A DNA stretch of 64,000 nucleotides from Chrysomallon squamiferum (GCA_012295275.1 CM022670.1:23121755-23185754); one strand, 5' to 3'; positions 28,801 through 41,401 are shown, counted from the stretch's first letter. The notes: a model not told the origin generated them from the sequence alone. Program-made: numbers and translations.

Positions 28801-29399
28801 TTTCTGCCCGGAATGGAACTATTTGTGATAACAGTATATACTCTAATTCAAAACTGCAGTACCCGAACAGTATCCCCAAACAGACTGCCACGCAATCAGG
28901 TGACCAAATTCAACCCACCACTCTAAAGTTCACGAACATCGAAGGTCCTGAGGATGACCATCAGCTGTTCTCACTGGGCAGTCCTGATCGATCAGAAGAG
29001 GACGTTGAGTTCAGTGACAGCATGGCGAATCATGCCAAAAACACCTTGCTGTGGAAAGCCAATCGTACGAGGCCGATGACATCACCAATGTACGACACAA
29101 GCCCGTCAGACAATTTGGAAAATGATGACAGTCTAATTTATTCAAATTCTGCTGATTATTCTGCTTTCTCAGACTCCAGTCTTTCTGACCCAAATCTTCT
29201 GCGGTCTTCCCCATCAAGTGACCTGGTCAGTCGAACTGGGGGGAGTCGAACAAGTGGAGAGGACCACACAGTGAGTGTGTATGACACAGCTGAATCAGGG
29301 CCTCCAGACAGTGATTCTAACATGGACAGCACTGTTAATGTGATTTCCTCAGACGACAGTAGAGATCTGACTATAGTGTTTCCTGATTCTAGTGGATAG
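12643..29399 (+). CDS. KCNB1/Shab: Voltage-gated potassium channel Kv2 (Shab/KCNB), three exons, 5' partial
   Basis: The pore-forming subunit of a delayed-rectifier K+ channel in the plasma membrane; family channels are tetramers. Joining 12643-13719, 22380-23070 and 28600-29399 gives 855 codons in one frame with phases 0 and 1 matching. Numbered from the first visible codon: S1 ~1-20, S2 ~41-60, S3 ~74-90, S4 ~105-124 with Arg/Lys every third position (R106, R112, R115, R118, K121, R124), S5 ~144-164, selectivity filter TVGYGD 189-194, S6 with PIPIIVNNF at 220-228. The segments [15 protein letters not shown] and [15 protein letters not shown] and the post-S6 stretch ([17 protein letters not shown]) are diagnostic of Kv2 rather than Kv1, Kv3 or Kv4. 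The remaining ~500 residues are a Ser/Pro/Asp-rich tail. The T1 domain and start codon are missing and must lie upstream of the window. Identity is very secure; tail exon borders are well supported by splice signals and frame. Confidence 0.96.
13792..13797 (+). promoter_or_regulatory. Candidate intronic polyadenylation signal AATAAA
   Basis: A canonical hexamer 67 nt after the in-frame stop formed by reading through the Kv2 donor (CAG GTA TAA). It is followed by a GGGG then T-rich stretch (~13800-13830), the kind of downstream element poly-A sites use. Such hexamers occur by chance in AT-rich DNA, so use is inferred from placement only. Confidence 0.35.
15358..15425 (-). mobile_element. Degraded tRNA-derived SINE head (pol III A/B-box-like)
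   Basis: On the minus strand, TTAATGGTTAGTGAGCAGA resembles the SINE A-box region (AGTGGTTAGAGC), followed ~35 nt later by GGTCTCAAGTTCAAACTTCC, which resembles a B box (GGTTCAAATCC). Order and spacing fit a tRNA-type head. No 3' tail or target-site duplication was found, so it is probably a truncated old copy. Confidence 0.45.
15894..15920. repeat. (GT)n microsatellite
   Basis: A near-perfect GT array of about 13 units within the first visible Kv2 intron, followed by a T-rich run. Confidence 0.93.
17782..17847. repeat. Purine tract: poly-A, (AAG)n, (AAAT)n
   Basis: A run of A followed by AAG trinucleotides and then AAAT units; entirely purine on the plus strand for about 45 nt. Confidence 0.92.
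18585..18671. repeat. Poly-A plus (ATA)n microsatellite
   Basis: About 20 A followed by ~22 perfect AAT units. The poly-Asn and poly-Tyr frames it produces are artefacts. Confidence 0.97.
19280..19306. repeat. Poly-T tract
   Basis: A run of 27 T within the Kv2 intron. Confidence 0.95.
22380..23070 (+). CDS. KCNB1/Shab: Kv2 exon: middle of cytoplasmic C-terminal tail
   Basis: Acceptor TTTAG at 22378-22379. Phase 0 entry gives [20 protein letters not shown] directly after ...NAQTQ. The exon is 691 nt and ends in phase 1 at the strong donor TCAG|GTAAGA. It is rich in Ser, Pro, His and Asn with no fold I recognise. A basic patch ([19 protein letters not shown]) and a second basic stretch ([15 protein letters not shown]) look like kinase targets. 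Reading continues into the intron to a stop at 23280-23282, so no stop enforces the splice; it is supported by the donor and by the exact frame match with the next exon. Confidence 0.9.
24867..24914. repeat. (AAAT)n microsatellite
   Basis: About 12 AAAT units with one AAGT interruption. Confidence 0.95.
25807..25837. repeat. Poly-T tract
   Basis: A run of about 31 T within the second visible Kv2 intron. Confidence 0.95.
26453..26557 (+). other. Candidate cryptic or alternative terminal exon in Kv2 intron
   Basis: A strong pyrimidine-rich acceptor (TTTCCCTCACTTCCACAG) precedes a 34-codon frame rich in Ser, Thr, Pro and Val that ends in TAA. It sits in a ~150-bp GC-rich island inside very AT-rich intron. 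In phase 0 it would fit after the membrane exon if the middle tail exon were skipped; after the middle exon (phase 1) a different frame would be read. No homology was recognised, so it may simply be a C-rich repeat remnant. Confidence 0.2.
28600..29399 (+). CDS. KCNB1/Shab: Kv2 terminal coding exon: distal C-terminal tail
   Basis: Acceptor TTTACAG at 28598-28599. Phase 1 entry makes Gly from g|gt and continues [20 protein letters not shown]. It ends at TAG 29397-29399 after ...VFPDSSG, about 266 residues. Many Ser-Pro sites (LSPVQ, EPSPAK, LGSPDR, TSPMYD, DTSPSD) and acidic patches suggest heavy phosphorylation. The sequence [10 protein letters not shown] at ~28997-29026 resembles a weak FFAT core with an acidic flank. 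No known fold. A possible 3' UTR intron (donor CAG|GTAGGC at 29433, acceptor TTTCAG at 29650) follows the stop. Confidence 0.92.
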
Positions 29400-31275
29400 T
29401 TTGTCTACAAATAGAGTGTTTTTACAAACAGGTAGGCTGATTTTGTTTCATTTCACTGACAGTTTGCTTTGCTAATTTGCTGTTATTTTTGGTGTTTTTA
29501 AATTTAAGAAACAATTTTAATAGTTTATTCATTCTGAATAGTTGTTGAGGTTGTTGGTTTTGTTTTGCTAATATCTTTGTTGATATCTTTGTTTATTTTT
29601 TTATATTATTATTTCAGTAAATTGTTTAATGTCTATGTTTAATATTTCAGTTTGATTCAGAACAAAAAAGAAAGTTGACAATGCTGTGGAAAATGTGAAA
29701 CTGAAAACAAACCACAGTACAAATGTGATGTTACACTATGGTTTGCAGTAACCAATCATGTTGAGATTCATCCATTCTTCCAGCTTGTCTGATGTAATCT
29801 CATTCCTCATTGGATGGTGCTGACAATACTGAATACTGCTTTCTAGACAACGGGTCTTTGGAGCTACTGGGAGGTCATTGCAGATGTGAAGCCATATTTA
29901 TGCAATTATTATGATGTATAGCCAATGAATTTTCTACACTTGACTTTTTTCATCTGTTTACACAAGACTGTGATCTTTTCGCCATCTTTAATCCAGTTTT
30001 AGTACATTTTGTTTGAACTATTAGTCACTAACAATCAAAATATCCTGTAGTTAGCATTTAACTTTTTCAACTCTTGAACATATTTGTTATTCTTAAAAAA
30101 AAAAAAAAACTTTTAGATTTTTTTTTCATTTACATTTTTATTACTCGCTGTTTATAGCATTCATGACAGTTGGGAATAAGACAGAGGCTGTTTCACTGTT
30201 GATAAAACAGAGTGTGAAGGCAGGACCATCACAGGAGGCTCAACCATGGACAGATTTTTTTTTTTTTTTTTTTTATCAAGTTTAAGAAAAATAACAATAT
30301 TCAAATACTGACACTGCTCAATGGTGACGTTCCCTTAAGACAATTTCTGAAAGATAAAGGGGAATTGTGGCAGTGCCTGGGTGCTGGATTCAAGCTATAG
30401 CTTTGCCCTAATGTATCAAGGCTATCTTTACACAGAATAATTTTATTACTGTTCTTATTCTTATTATTGTTATACAAATAGGTCTTGTAGACAGAAACAA
30501 GTAAAAAAGAAAGAAAAAGAAATAAACCGTAAATCTTATTTCATTAGCCTCAACTAAAAAGGTCAAATTTCTTTTAAAATTTAGACTTTTTTAATTTTTG
30601 TTTTTAAAAATCAGTGACCATTAGACTAACATGCATAACACAAAAAAACAAAAAACAATAAACAATACATACTATTAAAAAAATATATATTTAACTTTAT
30701 TTTTTATTTTTTAAAGTCATTGTTAACGTTATAATTTTAATTAATTTACCTAATTGTTGCACAATATTTTTACAGATACTTTTTATGCCTATTGTTTTTC
30801 TGACAGTGGATTAGATTTTATTGTCTAATTGAATGCTTTATTGGTCTTCATATTTCATTGGTACTTAAGGTTACACAGTCATTATGTTAACATTACTTTC
30901 TCAGAATAACACGCTCTTTACACAGGTTTAATAATGTTGTTTTAAAATGGAAAGAAAGTTTAGTATTTAAATCCTCAAGCAATTAATAGAATGAAAATAG
31001 CTGTTTGAACTGAATTTAGTTAGGACTAAAAAAAATTGTTTTTATTTATATAGATTGTTATTACTGACATTAACATAAATGTAACAAGAAAGTATGTTAA
31101 CTGCTTTAATTTAAATCATGAATATTAAATATTACATAGATGTTACCCTTTTCAAGACAACAAATGCAATATGTATAAATACCTAGCTGAATAACATCTT
31201 TACAAATTAAACCAAATTTGATTTAGTCAACTGCATTCAGAAGAGATTAATGATAGCTGGATAATACTTTAATAA

Positions 31276-31612
31276 TATTGAAATAGTTTATTTAAAAATA
31301 AATTTTGCATTCTGTAGTAATATTAACAGTTTATTAAAAAATAAATTTAACATACTACAGTGACAATTTATTAAAACAGATTTTGTATACTAAAGAAAAG
31401 TTTATAAAAAATAAATTTGACATACTAAAGAAAAGTTACTAAAAATAAATTTTACATATTAAAAGAAAGTTTATTAAAAATAATTTTTACATACTAAAAG
31501 TAATTATTTATTAAAAATATAATTTACCTACTGAAGAAAACAACAGAATTTCGATGCTAAAGTATTAGTTTGTTAAAAACAGATTTTACAAACTAAAGTG
31601 ATAGTTTATTTT
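31276..31612. repeat. Degenerate ~35-bp tandem repeat
   Basis: About nine units resembling TTTATTAAAAATAAATTTTACATACTAAAG, with units separated by 33-45 bp and increasing divergence at the edges. The unit (TTA TTAAAA + A/T-rich + ACATACTAAAG) is clear by eye. Confidence 0.7.
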
Positions 31613-31812
31613 CTAATTATTAGATTCAGTATTAATCAGTAGATTTGAGTTACTTGTCTAACAGAATGGAAAAAAAAACAACAACAGAATTTAGATGCTA
31701 AAGTATTAGTTTATTAAAAACAGATTTTACAAAGTAAAGTGATAGTTTATTTTCTAATTATTAGATTCAGTATTAATAACTAGATTTGAGTTACTTGTCA
31801 AGCAGAATGGAA
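31536..31812. repeat. 141-bp tandem duplication, two copies
   Basis: The block starting CAACAGAATTT at 31541 recurs at 31682 with about 95% identity, through AGATTTGAGTTACTTGTC and CAGAATGGAAA. It arose recently relative to the neighbouring 35-bp array, which it partly contains. Confidence 0.85.
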
Positions 31813-33858
31813 AGAAGCATGAACGTGGATTGAAAATAAAAATGTGTTAAAACTGAGACTTTGTTACTTTAAATACCAGTGAACTGAATGGATCATATTA
31901 CAGTTATTAATTCTTGAGAGTTAAATACACATTATATTACAATTATATACGTGTGCAGTGTATATTCCCATTAACTTTCAGATGTTTCATTAAAACAGAA
32001 GAAAACTAGTTACACATAGCTTTGTGCTGTTTGGAATGATTAATGTGTTTGGTTGTTGTTTCCAATATTGTTATTCTGATAAAGAAGAGAAAAAAAAAAA
32101 TGATTTGAACTTTTGAAAGCATGTTTTTTTTTAACTCTTTGGGTGTGTGTTTTGTGTGAGTATGCACATATTTTGTATGTGTGCCTGTAGAGTCTGTGTA
32201 AATGTAGATTTGTGAGTGTATAAAAAAGAGAGAGTATTTGGAAAGAGTCTGGGTGTGGTATGCATCACTGTTTCAAAACATTAACAGCAGACTAAAAATA
32301 TTAGTGCCAGTAAACATAGTTAGCAAAACTAGAAGTAAAAGAAAGGTTAAAAAATAGCATTTAGTACAGAAAAACAAGAAAACAAACATGTCAGCGAGTG
32401 AACACGTGTGAATTTCTGAACACAGATAAATGTGTTTCATTCGTTAATCAAAAAACTTTTCTTCGTCTCATCACAATTAACAAACTTATTTTTTAAAATC
32501 CTTTTACATTTTCTTTTCTTCCCATTTTTAAATTAATTATATACTCGAGTCTTGCCTGACAGATTCTAACAGGTGAAAACAAACACATACCTGTTTTTTA
32601 CTTGCAATGTTCCATTTGACTTTTTACAGTCCATATTCTCAAAAAATATCATAATGTACTAATTTTTAGTTCTGTGTTTACAGCTGTTCTTTATTTTCAA
32701 AATTATATTTAGTTGTTCAGAACAAGATTTAGCTATAATTAACTTTTGTATTTAGTTTTTGTGCACTTTTTATTTATCTTATTAAAAATTAATTTTTAAA
32801 GAATACAAAAATGCTAATTATATAGTTTATTTTGATCTCTTTCCTTTTAGTCATTCCATTATTTTAATTTTATTTCTTTTCTGCTATTTTTATTCAATTT
32901 AACTGATTTTATTTACAAGGTCACATTTTACAGAATAATGAAAGGATTAAAAAATTGCTAGTGTTTTTATCTTCATATCATCTTATTTTCTCTAAACTGT
33001 TGTTTTTGTCCTTCATATATTAACTTACTATTTACAAAAATACCATTTTTATAGGAAAATGAAATGAGCTTATTAACTGGCTTTTATATTTACATCCTGT
33101 TGATAAATTAAAAAAAATAATTGAGGTCCCAAATAATAATAAAAAAATTATAATAACAAAAACGAAATTTACAAGAAAAGAAAAACACAAAAAATAATAA
33201 TTCCTTCAAATTCTGTCATTTGTTTCTTTACTCATTTTGTTTTATTTTTAGCTTAGAATTCAATAAACTGTGTTAGATACAAATGTTTTTCTGACAAAAC
33301 AAAATAAAATATTACATATATTACACTGTTTATTTGAGGTTTACTATGTATTTAATTTACACATCATGGTTTTTATTATTATTATTATTCAGAAAACAAA
33401 ATGGCCATCAGTTGTTATATTTTTTTTTTTTTTTTTTTTTTTTTCTCTTAAGTTGCATATTTAAATTGTTTGAACTGTTTTCAGTTTCACATAAACAAAG
33501 ACTCAGGTTAAGAAAATGTTATTAAAAGATAACACAAGATTTGTTTTGTATTTATCCTTTAGGTAGTAATTACTGCTGAGTGAATTTTGGTTTTTGTTAT
33601 GAAAGAAAACACAGAGCACCTAAAACAAAAGATTTCGCTTAATTTTACAGATGAGACTTGAACATGACATACACACACACACAAATAAGAATAAAATAAT
33701 AAATAAATACAAAACAAAAATATTACTAATAAATAATAATAATGAAATTAATGATAAATAATATATGTAGGTATGTATGTACATAAAATCTTTCTTGAAA
33801 TGCAGATAGAAAAATATAATTTTTAAAGAAAAAATAACAACCATTAACACATAAAAAT

Positions 33859-33977
33859 AAATAAATAAATAAATAAATAATTGAAAAACCCCACAAAAAA
33901 AAATGTCATTTCCATTTATATTCAATAAAAACAGCCTATTAACTGTCTTGAACACAATACCAATAAACATATCACAA

Positions 33978-34051
<74 letters not shown>

Positions 34052-34070
34052 TAATAATAATAAAAATAAT
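33859..34070. repeat. (AAAT)n and (AAT)n microsatellites
   Basis: AAAT arrays at ~33859-33882 and 33976-34012 are followed by AAT units to ~34070. The run continues into AAAC/AAAT-rich DNA to about 34380. Confidence 0.93.
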
Positions 34071-34869
34071 TTTAAACTAATGGAAAGCAGATAAAAATCC
34101 AGTATTACTTATATTTATAGGCAGTAAAAAAAATAAATGTACTGAAGATGACAGACATACATACATCACTGAAAAAATAAATAATAAAAATTAATAATTA
34201 TAATTAAAAAATAAATAATAAAATAAATAAGTAAATATATAATATTAATAATATTGACAATGATGGTGATGATGTTGGAAAGAAGAATAAAGAAAGAAAC
34301 AAACAAACAAATAAACTTAAACAAACAAACAAACATAAATAAATACATAAACACAAATAAACAAACAAACAACTGTGGAGTTTGTAATCTGGGTCTGAAT
34401 CAACAGACATGATAAAGAAAAATGAATAATTGATTTTTAAAACAAGCAAAACACTCACACTGATGTTAAACAGGTTTGCTGATTTTTCATTAGTATTACT
34501 TTACAACATTGAAATTTAAAATGTACAAACACAGGAAATGAAAGCTACAACATAAAAATATGCATACTGTGTAGAAAATGAAAGCAGTTATACACCAACC
34601 AATACACCTAGGCTTGTCTTATCTAATTAACATGTATCTTTTCATATGAAAAATAATGAATAAAAAAAGAAACTGTGGTGTCTTCATGCCCTAACTTTGT
34701 CATCTTGAAATGTCATCAGAAGGGATGGTCTAAAACCTCCAGAGAGCCTGTGCCTTTAGATCCACATCTGAAGACTAAAGTTTTTATGTTAATTTTTATT
34801 TTTTTTTTTTTTTTTTATTATATATTTTTTGAATTTATTTATTTATTAATTTATTTATTTATTGATTCA

Positions 34870-34901
<32 letters not shown>

Positions 34902-35339
34902 TATTTTATATAAATTTTTTAGTATTTGTTTTTCTTTGCAGGTCAAGTTTAAATCTATTAATATTTCAATTGCAAAAACATGTTTAAAAAAAAAAAAAAT
35001 GTCATTATTAATTAGATAATATATCTTTTAAAATAACAAGATATGTAAACATTAATAACCATCAGTTCACATAACTGAACATGAACTGCTTTAGCTAAAC
35101 TTTATACTCTAACAATGAAAGTTTTAGAAATAGAACACTGTTGATTAATGCATTGTCTAAAACACAAGGCACATTATTAATGAGTATCTGTTTAATGAAA
35201 ACTCAGTTTTATTGTTAATGATTATTAATGTGCATGTCAAAACTCTTACTTTTTTTTTTTTTTTTTTTTTAATAACCATAGAACATGGAAATGATGATTT
35301 AAAATTTGCTAATATTATGAAAACGAGATTGAATTTTCC

Positions 35340-35434
35340 CGTAAAGAATAAATAAATAAAATAAAATAAAGTAAAATAATGTAATCAAAATAAAATAAAA
35401 TAAATAAATAAAATTAAAACAAACAAAACAAACA

Positions 35435-35469
<35 letters not shown>

Positions 35470-35630
35470 AAGTAGTAAATAAATCAAACAAAATAGAAAT
35501 AAATAAATTAAATAAAACAAAATAAAATAAATTTAACAAACACAAACAAACGTAACAATGTAAATTAATGAATGAATAAATAAATAAATAAATAAATAAA
35601 CAAATAATAAATGAAATAAATAAAATGAAT
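35340..35630. repeat. ~290-bp AAAT/AAAC low-complexity array
   Basis: AAAT, AAAAT and AAAC units with scattered substitutions; minus-strand frames through it are poly-Tyr/Leu/Ile artefacts. Confidence 0.9.
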
Positions 35631-36506
35631 GTCTTTGTTGGTAACTTTATCAGATCTCCATTAAATTTGATTTGTTGAACAGAAAATTTTAAATAATCAC
35701 TTTCAGTAACTCTAATGTGCTTTGATAAATAATTTGTGGAAAGTAGCTATAATGTAAAATAACCCTGCAGGGATAAAGGAAGGAGTGAATCCACCTCTAT
35801 GAGTCATGATAAAATTGTTAATTTTATGTTTTATTTGTACTCAGATGCAGGTATGAGAACATTCATCTGCCAAACTTGGGTCCTGAGTTAATGCAGATTC
35901 CTCTGTTTTCTGGTTTTCTGGATCATGTAGTTAAAATTATAAAATAAACAATGAACAATAAAGGACAATACTGTATTTAACTAACATTTCTCAAATTTGT
36001 TTTCTGGTAATTCAGCTTGATAAATAGTCTGTTACACTTTGTGCTATTAATGAAAACAAAGCCGGGATATGCAAAAAATAAAAAAATAAAACAAATCCAA
36101 CCAAAAAAGATTGGTAGCATCTGTTTAACTTATTTAATAAATGTATGACATACCTTTCTTTTTTTTTTTTTTTAAATACTCTGTAATTATATTCCCACAG
36201 ATCAATAATTACATTAACTATTGATTAAATAATGACTTCAAGGAAATGAAATAGGTAACTGTTGCATAGTTTTATAAATACACACCGAAATTTTGCAGTG
36301 TATGCATTTCAAATGATAGATGTAGTAATTGCAGACTGAAAATATATATTTGATTTTATTTAAAATTTGTGTATAAGAAGGTATGAAAAATACATTTTAA
36401 TGTTCTGGTGTTCTTATAAAACTAAATATTTATTTAAAAATCTGCTCAGTCAACAAAAAATCAAACCACTGGATTTAAAAACAGATAAACCAAATGCATT
36501 CATATT

Positions 36507-36557
36507 ATTTATTTATTTATTTCTTTATTTATTCATTATATATTGTTATTTATATTA

Positions 36558-36592
<35 letters not shown>

Positions 36593-36605
36593 TTTTTTTT
36601 TTTTT
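36507..36605. repeat. (TTTA)n and (ATT)n microsatellite with poly-T
   Basis: TTTA units, then ATT trinucleotides, ending in about 15 T. Confidence 0.92.
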
Positions 36606-37585
36606 AAATGCTGCTGTTGTTATTATTTACATTATACAGTGAATAAAATAACTAGATTTCCACAGTAATTTCCCCTTTCTCTTCTGATAATTTGTGTTTT
36701 CATGACCTTGACATATCTGACCTCAGCAAATGTCATCTTTATCTGGTTCACCAGCTTGTCTGTAAACAAATGCTTTCTCCAACTCTATCTTATTCTTCTT
36801 CTTCTTTTTTCTTCTTTTATTTTTTACTTAACTTTTGTAATGTGAACTAAAGCGAAACTGCAGATAGCACTAAGGTATTTTGTGTAAAAACCATTTATCA
36901 CATTTACTGTGCCAATGTCTTATATATTTCTGAGTATCGTTTACTTTTTTGCAGCTGGTAAATATTTTGTTTGGGTTTTCATACTGAAAATGAGAGGCAT
37001 TTGGTGCAAAATGATTTTTTAATTTCAGTACCTGTATATATATATATATGTACTTTTCTAATGTCATTTTTCATTTATGATATTAAAAATTAATAACTAT
37101 TTATCATGATAATTCATTAGATAAGAGCCTAATATTTAATAATTGTAATGTAAACATTAAAGGATAAAAAGACATAGCATATTTTACACACTTCCAAATT
37201 ATGTTTTGTTTTTACTGTCCAATTTTCTTTAATGACAAAAATTATAACAACTAAATAGTATCTGGAGATTGGGTTTTTATTTTTTTTTTTTTCAGTTGTT
37301 TTTGTATTTTTGTATTTTATTTTATTATTTTTTTTTTTTGAATTTTGTAGTCATATCACTGTATATAAAACAAACCAGTTTATTCTAAAGTTTCTGAAAG
37401 TTTTGTTCAAAAGACCAAACACAAATACCAGTCCATCATACAGCTCATGATGTCATGACTGAAGTTTTAAAGGATTAAAAAGGCAATATTATTTTAGATG
37501 AAATTTTTTTTTTTGAGCAATGGTAAGTTACTATAACACTGATATCAGTAATCTGAAGAAGGCAAGAACTTACTGGACACACACT

Positions 37586-37925
37586 TGGTGTAAAATGCTT
37601 CAGTTAATGAGAACAGTCCTGTAGTCACAGAACACATTCAGAGTCCAGAAGATGATTATCTACATCACAAACTCATGTCTGATGAATACACGTTCACAGA
37701 CATTTGTTTTATATGACAGAGAAAAAGAAGAAAGAAATGTTTTTGAAGATCACACTGGTTAATGGTGTTATACGTGAGAGTAGACAAGCACTTGCAGTTC
37801 ACAAACTTGAAGTAAAATGTTGTGAACAGGTGTTTTCAGTTAATGAGAACTGTTCTTACATACAAGTACGGGTTAATCATGTTCAGTTGGTACCTAGTTA
37901 TTTGTTTTATGTGTATGTCCTTCAC
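37586..37925. repeat. Diverged two-copy direct repeat
   Basis: GTAAAATG...TTCAGTTAATGAGAACAGTCCT at ~37590-37622 recurs as GTAAAATG...TTCAGTTAATGAGAACTGTTCT at ~37812-37857. Each is followed ~80 nt later by a TTTGTTTTAT segment (37702 and 37900). Copies are about 230 bp apart and diverged. Confidence 0.45.
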
Positions 37926-38130
37926 AAAACACAAGCCACTGCTTTTTGATAAACCAAATATATTAGTAAATTACCCTGTCTGTAAATGATGAAGTGAAAG
38001 TTTAAATAAACTGAAAGAATATTTCTAAGAAAATGAGAAAAGTACTTACCAGATGGTGTATGTTTTTTCAAAAACACTCTTAAATTGTAGTAAATAGTCA
38101 GAAACATTAAAAGGATAAAATACAATGAAA

Positions 38131-38213
38131 ATAATAATAATAGTAATAATAATAATAATAAAAATAATAATAATAGTACAAAAGTAACAATAATAAAAAA
38201 TAATAATAATAAT
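38131..38213. repeat. (AAT)n microsatellite, interrupted
   Basis: AAT units with AGT and AAAA interruptions, in the intergenic stretch between the Kv2 and UBE2W 3' ends. Confidence 0.92.
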
Positions 38214-39371
38214 ACATGATTTAAAATAAGTTAAATTAAAATAAACAGATTTGAAGAAGTATTGCAATATAGTGAAACTAAACATTAAAGCTAAAATACT
38301 ACTTATGTTAATGTAGCCTTTCAATGCACTGAACCAAACAACTAGTTATATGAACTAATAAGAAGCTTAATTTAAATATTAGTGTTGACCTATTTACTCT
38401 TCAGTTATTTCTAATAAATAAAATAGATAAATAGACAGATAGACAGAATGATAAATGGTGAGATAAAGAAAAATTGTAAAATTAAAAAAAAAAAATCAAA
38501 TATTAAAAAGTCAGTAATTATTGTTTCTATACTTTATTTTTTTTAAATTGATTACCTGTTTTTTTCCACTTAGTAATGGAAGACTTAAAAAAAAAAAAGG
38601 TGAAACATCCGAACTTTTAATTTTTATTGTTATTATTTATACACTAATTATGATGGTTCAACTAATTTGCATGAAATTACATTGTTAAAATTGCTTTAAT
38701 GATACACTATCTTAGTCAATTTTCCATGTCATTTATGAATGCAAGATAAAATTAATTTGATCTTTTATTAATAGTTTCATAATTTTTGAAGAAATGAAAC
38801 ATTTATTCATCCATCCTGAACTTTTTTTAAATACTGTCTGTCTACATAAGAAAAAATGTTTTAATACTAATAAATAGAATTATAATTTTATTGTTAAGTA
38901 ATAATTCTAAAAAGATTAGACATCAAAAAGAACAAAATTATATGTATTCATCAATCATAACTTGCCAATAAACTAAAATATATATTTCAATATTAAATAA
39001 TAGTTTAGATAAGAATAGGACTTTTAATAATAATATAATCTTTATGACATTACAAGGTTACTCAAGATGACAAATCTCTTGCAATGGCTCGTATCAGTTC
39101 TATGAACCTTGTTCGACTTTTTAACTCTTTTGAGCACACAAAAATTATATATTAACAGTTACCTGGAATAACATAAAAATATCATTTTTATTGTCATTTA
39201 CTTAATAACAATTACGATGTAAATGATACTAACTGGAACAGAAAATATCAAACAAAAACACAAGTCAATCTAATTAGTTTTATTTTTATATATGTCACAA
39301 AAAATTCTTTAATATATATAATACATAACCATTTCACATATATACAATACTGACAAAACTGTCAAGACAAA

Positions 39372-39392
39372 AAAAAAAAAAAAAAAAAAATG
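39372..39392. repeat. Poly-A tract
   Basis: A run of about 20 A in the intergenic stretch. Confidence 0.9.
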
Positions 39393-39719
39393 AATAATAA
39401 AAAAAGAGAATTATTTTCTACATTAATGACTTTCCTTTGGCCTTATGTTTTAAAAATTAACTTTGAATGAAACAAATGCAACAAAATATTATTATTAAAT
39501 ACATTCAAATGAAAACATGTAACAGATAAATAAAATAAACACAATGCTACTGAACCTGAAATTGTAACAGTAGATGGTTTTGATTAAACATTTATACATC
39601 CCTTTCATACAACCTTAGTCTTACAATAAATTTATCTGTGTGATCACGTACTGCGGAGACAGATTAAAACACCAGTATAATTGTTATAATTAAACAATTC
39701 TTGTAAGATTAAAAACACA

Positions 39720-39804
39720 TAATAATAATAATAATAATAATATTAATATTAATAATAATAAGACTAAGAAGAAGAAGAAGAAGAAAAAAAAGAAGAAGAA
39801 GTGG
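39720..39804. repeat. (AAT)n followed by (AAG)n
   Basis: AAT units grade into AAG units, ending in a purine tract; the same AAT to AAG succession recurs at 41510-41610. Confidence 0.92.
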
Positions 39805-41401
39805 AAGAAAATTTTAAGAAATTTAAAGAAAATTTTATCAGATTTATTTTAAGAATAATGAAAAAAAAAAAAAAAAAAAAGGAAGTTTAACCATAGAGTT
39901 CTCAAATTCAGTTATAATCTATAACATTTATGAGCAAAGATTAATAAACAGGAAATGTTTAGTATGTTTGTTATGTTTGTAAAGACTGAAGATACAGTGT
40001 ATAGAGAAGTCAAATAGGTATATTTTTAATATAAATTGTATTCTTCATTTTTATTTCTCATATAATTTTAAAGAACCAACGTGCTGTTAAGAGTATTAAA
40101 TAGAGATAGTAAATGTAATGTTAATTTTCTCTGATCACAAATACTATGATAATAATTTTCCCAGATTACAAATGTTACAGTTTGAAATAATGCTGTGAAA
40201 GTTGTGAGTAATGAGTTATTCTGACTAGCACAAACTCAAATTGCGGAAAACAGTGGCAAATCTATGTACAAATCTAAACACACAGCAATGCAAAATACAA
40301 ATTTACAGCAATTTATCATCATCATCACCAGCAGCATTACTAATTTTAAACTTCATTAAATGTGTATTTATATATATATATATGTGTGTGTGTGTGTCTG
40401 TGTGCACAAAAAGTCAACAATTATTTATAATAAACAAGAGTTAAAACATTTTAAATAATTTTTATATTACACAGTATATATAATTATTATTCATTACCAT
40501 CTCACAGATATAAGCTATTTATTTTTCTTTAAATAAATCTCTTTTTAAAAAGATACATTAAAATGAAAAAAAAAAAAAAAAAAAAGAAAGAAAAAAATTA
40601 TCAATGGATAATAAAATAATCATAACATTCATAAATTGTTGATAATCATTTATAAACTTTATATTACCTATAAATTTCAAAAATTATTAGTCTAGTTTGA
40701 TTTTATTAGTCCAATGTGTTTTATTAAAACCAAAAAATGTTTTTCTTTTAAGTTTTGATTTAATATTTTTTAAAAACAAATTTGTAAAATAATTTCTTTC
40801 TTCTAAATTATAAATATAAATATTTCTCAATACTGTGAAAAAAAAAAAATAATAATAATAATAATTTAAAAAATCGAAAGTTAAAGATGAATAAATAGGA
40901 AAGAAAAAAAAAAAGAAGTCAAAAAAATAAATAAATAGTAATACAAGGAAAACAAAAACTAAAACCAAACATTTTTATCCAGAAGATGTAATAAATAAAA
41001 AAACTTAATTAATTAATAAAAATACAAATAATCTTCATGAAATGTCCAATCTGTTAGATAACCACAGAACAATTTTGAATAAATCACTTTGTCTTCTTGT
41101 AAAATTGGTGCTATAAATAACATGAACAAGCTAACAAATGTTTTAAATTTCACTTTCAAACTGAGGTAACCATCTACTGCTATGTACAATATAGAAGACA
41201 TATTTGTTATACCTCCTTGCACTAGTGTCTGCACAAGAACAGGTTAAAGTCTGTGATTGCAAAATGTTCAGTAGCTGTAGCTCGAGTGACACTGACGGTG
41301 AAAAGCTTGTGTGCAGGATAAGTACAGGGCAAAGATTCCTCTGTTGATGTATCTCTGTGTTGAATATACTTTAATACATTATCTACAGGCATTCTTTACT
41401 G

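Larger units (their letters stand above)
29400..41401. other. Kv2 3' UTR and intergenic DNA between convergent genes
   Basis: Twelve kilobases without a convincing exon on either strand. The left part presumably carries the Kv2 3' UTR and the right end the UBE2W 3' UTR, which is on the minus strand; neither poly-A site can be fixed. It is among the most repeat-dense parts of the window: tandem repeats (31276-31812), AAAT/AAAC arrays (33859-34380, 35340-35630), ATT and ATA arrays (36507-36605, 38131-38213, 39720-39804), and a diverged duplication at ~37586-37925. Confidence 0.7.

Noticed and set aside
33620-36642. Several poly-Tyr/Leu/Ile/Phe open frames
   Set aside because: They are translations of AAAT/ATT arrays and homopolymers, not genes.
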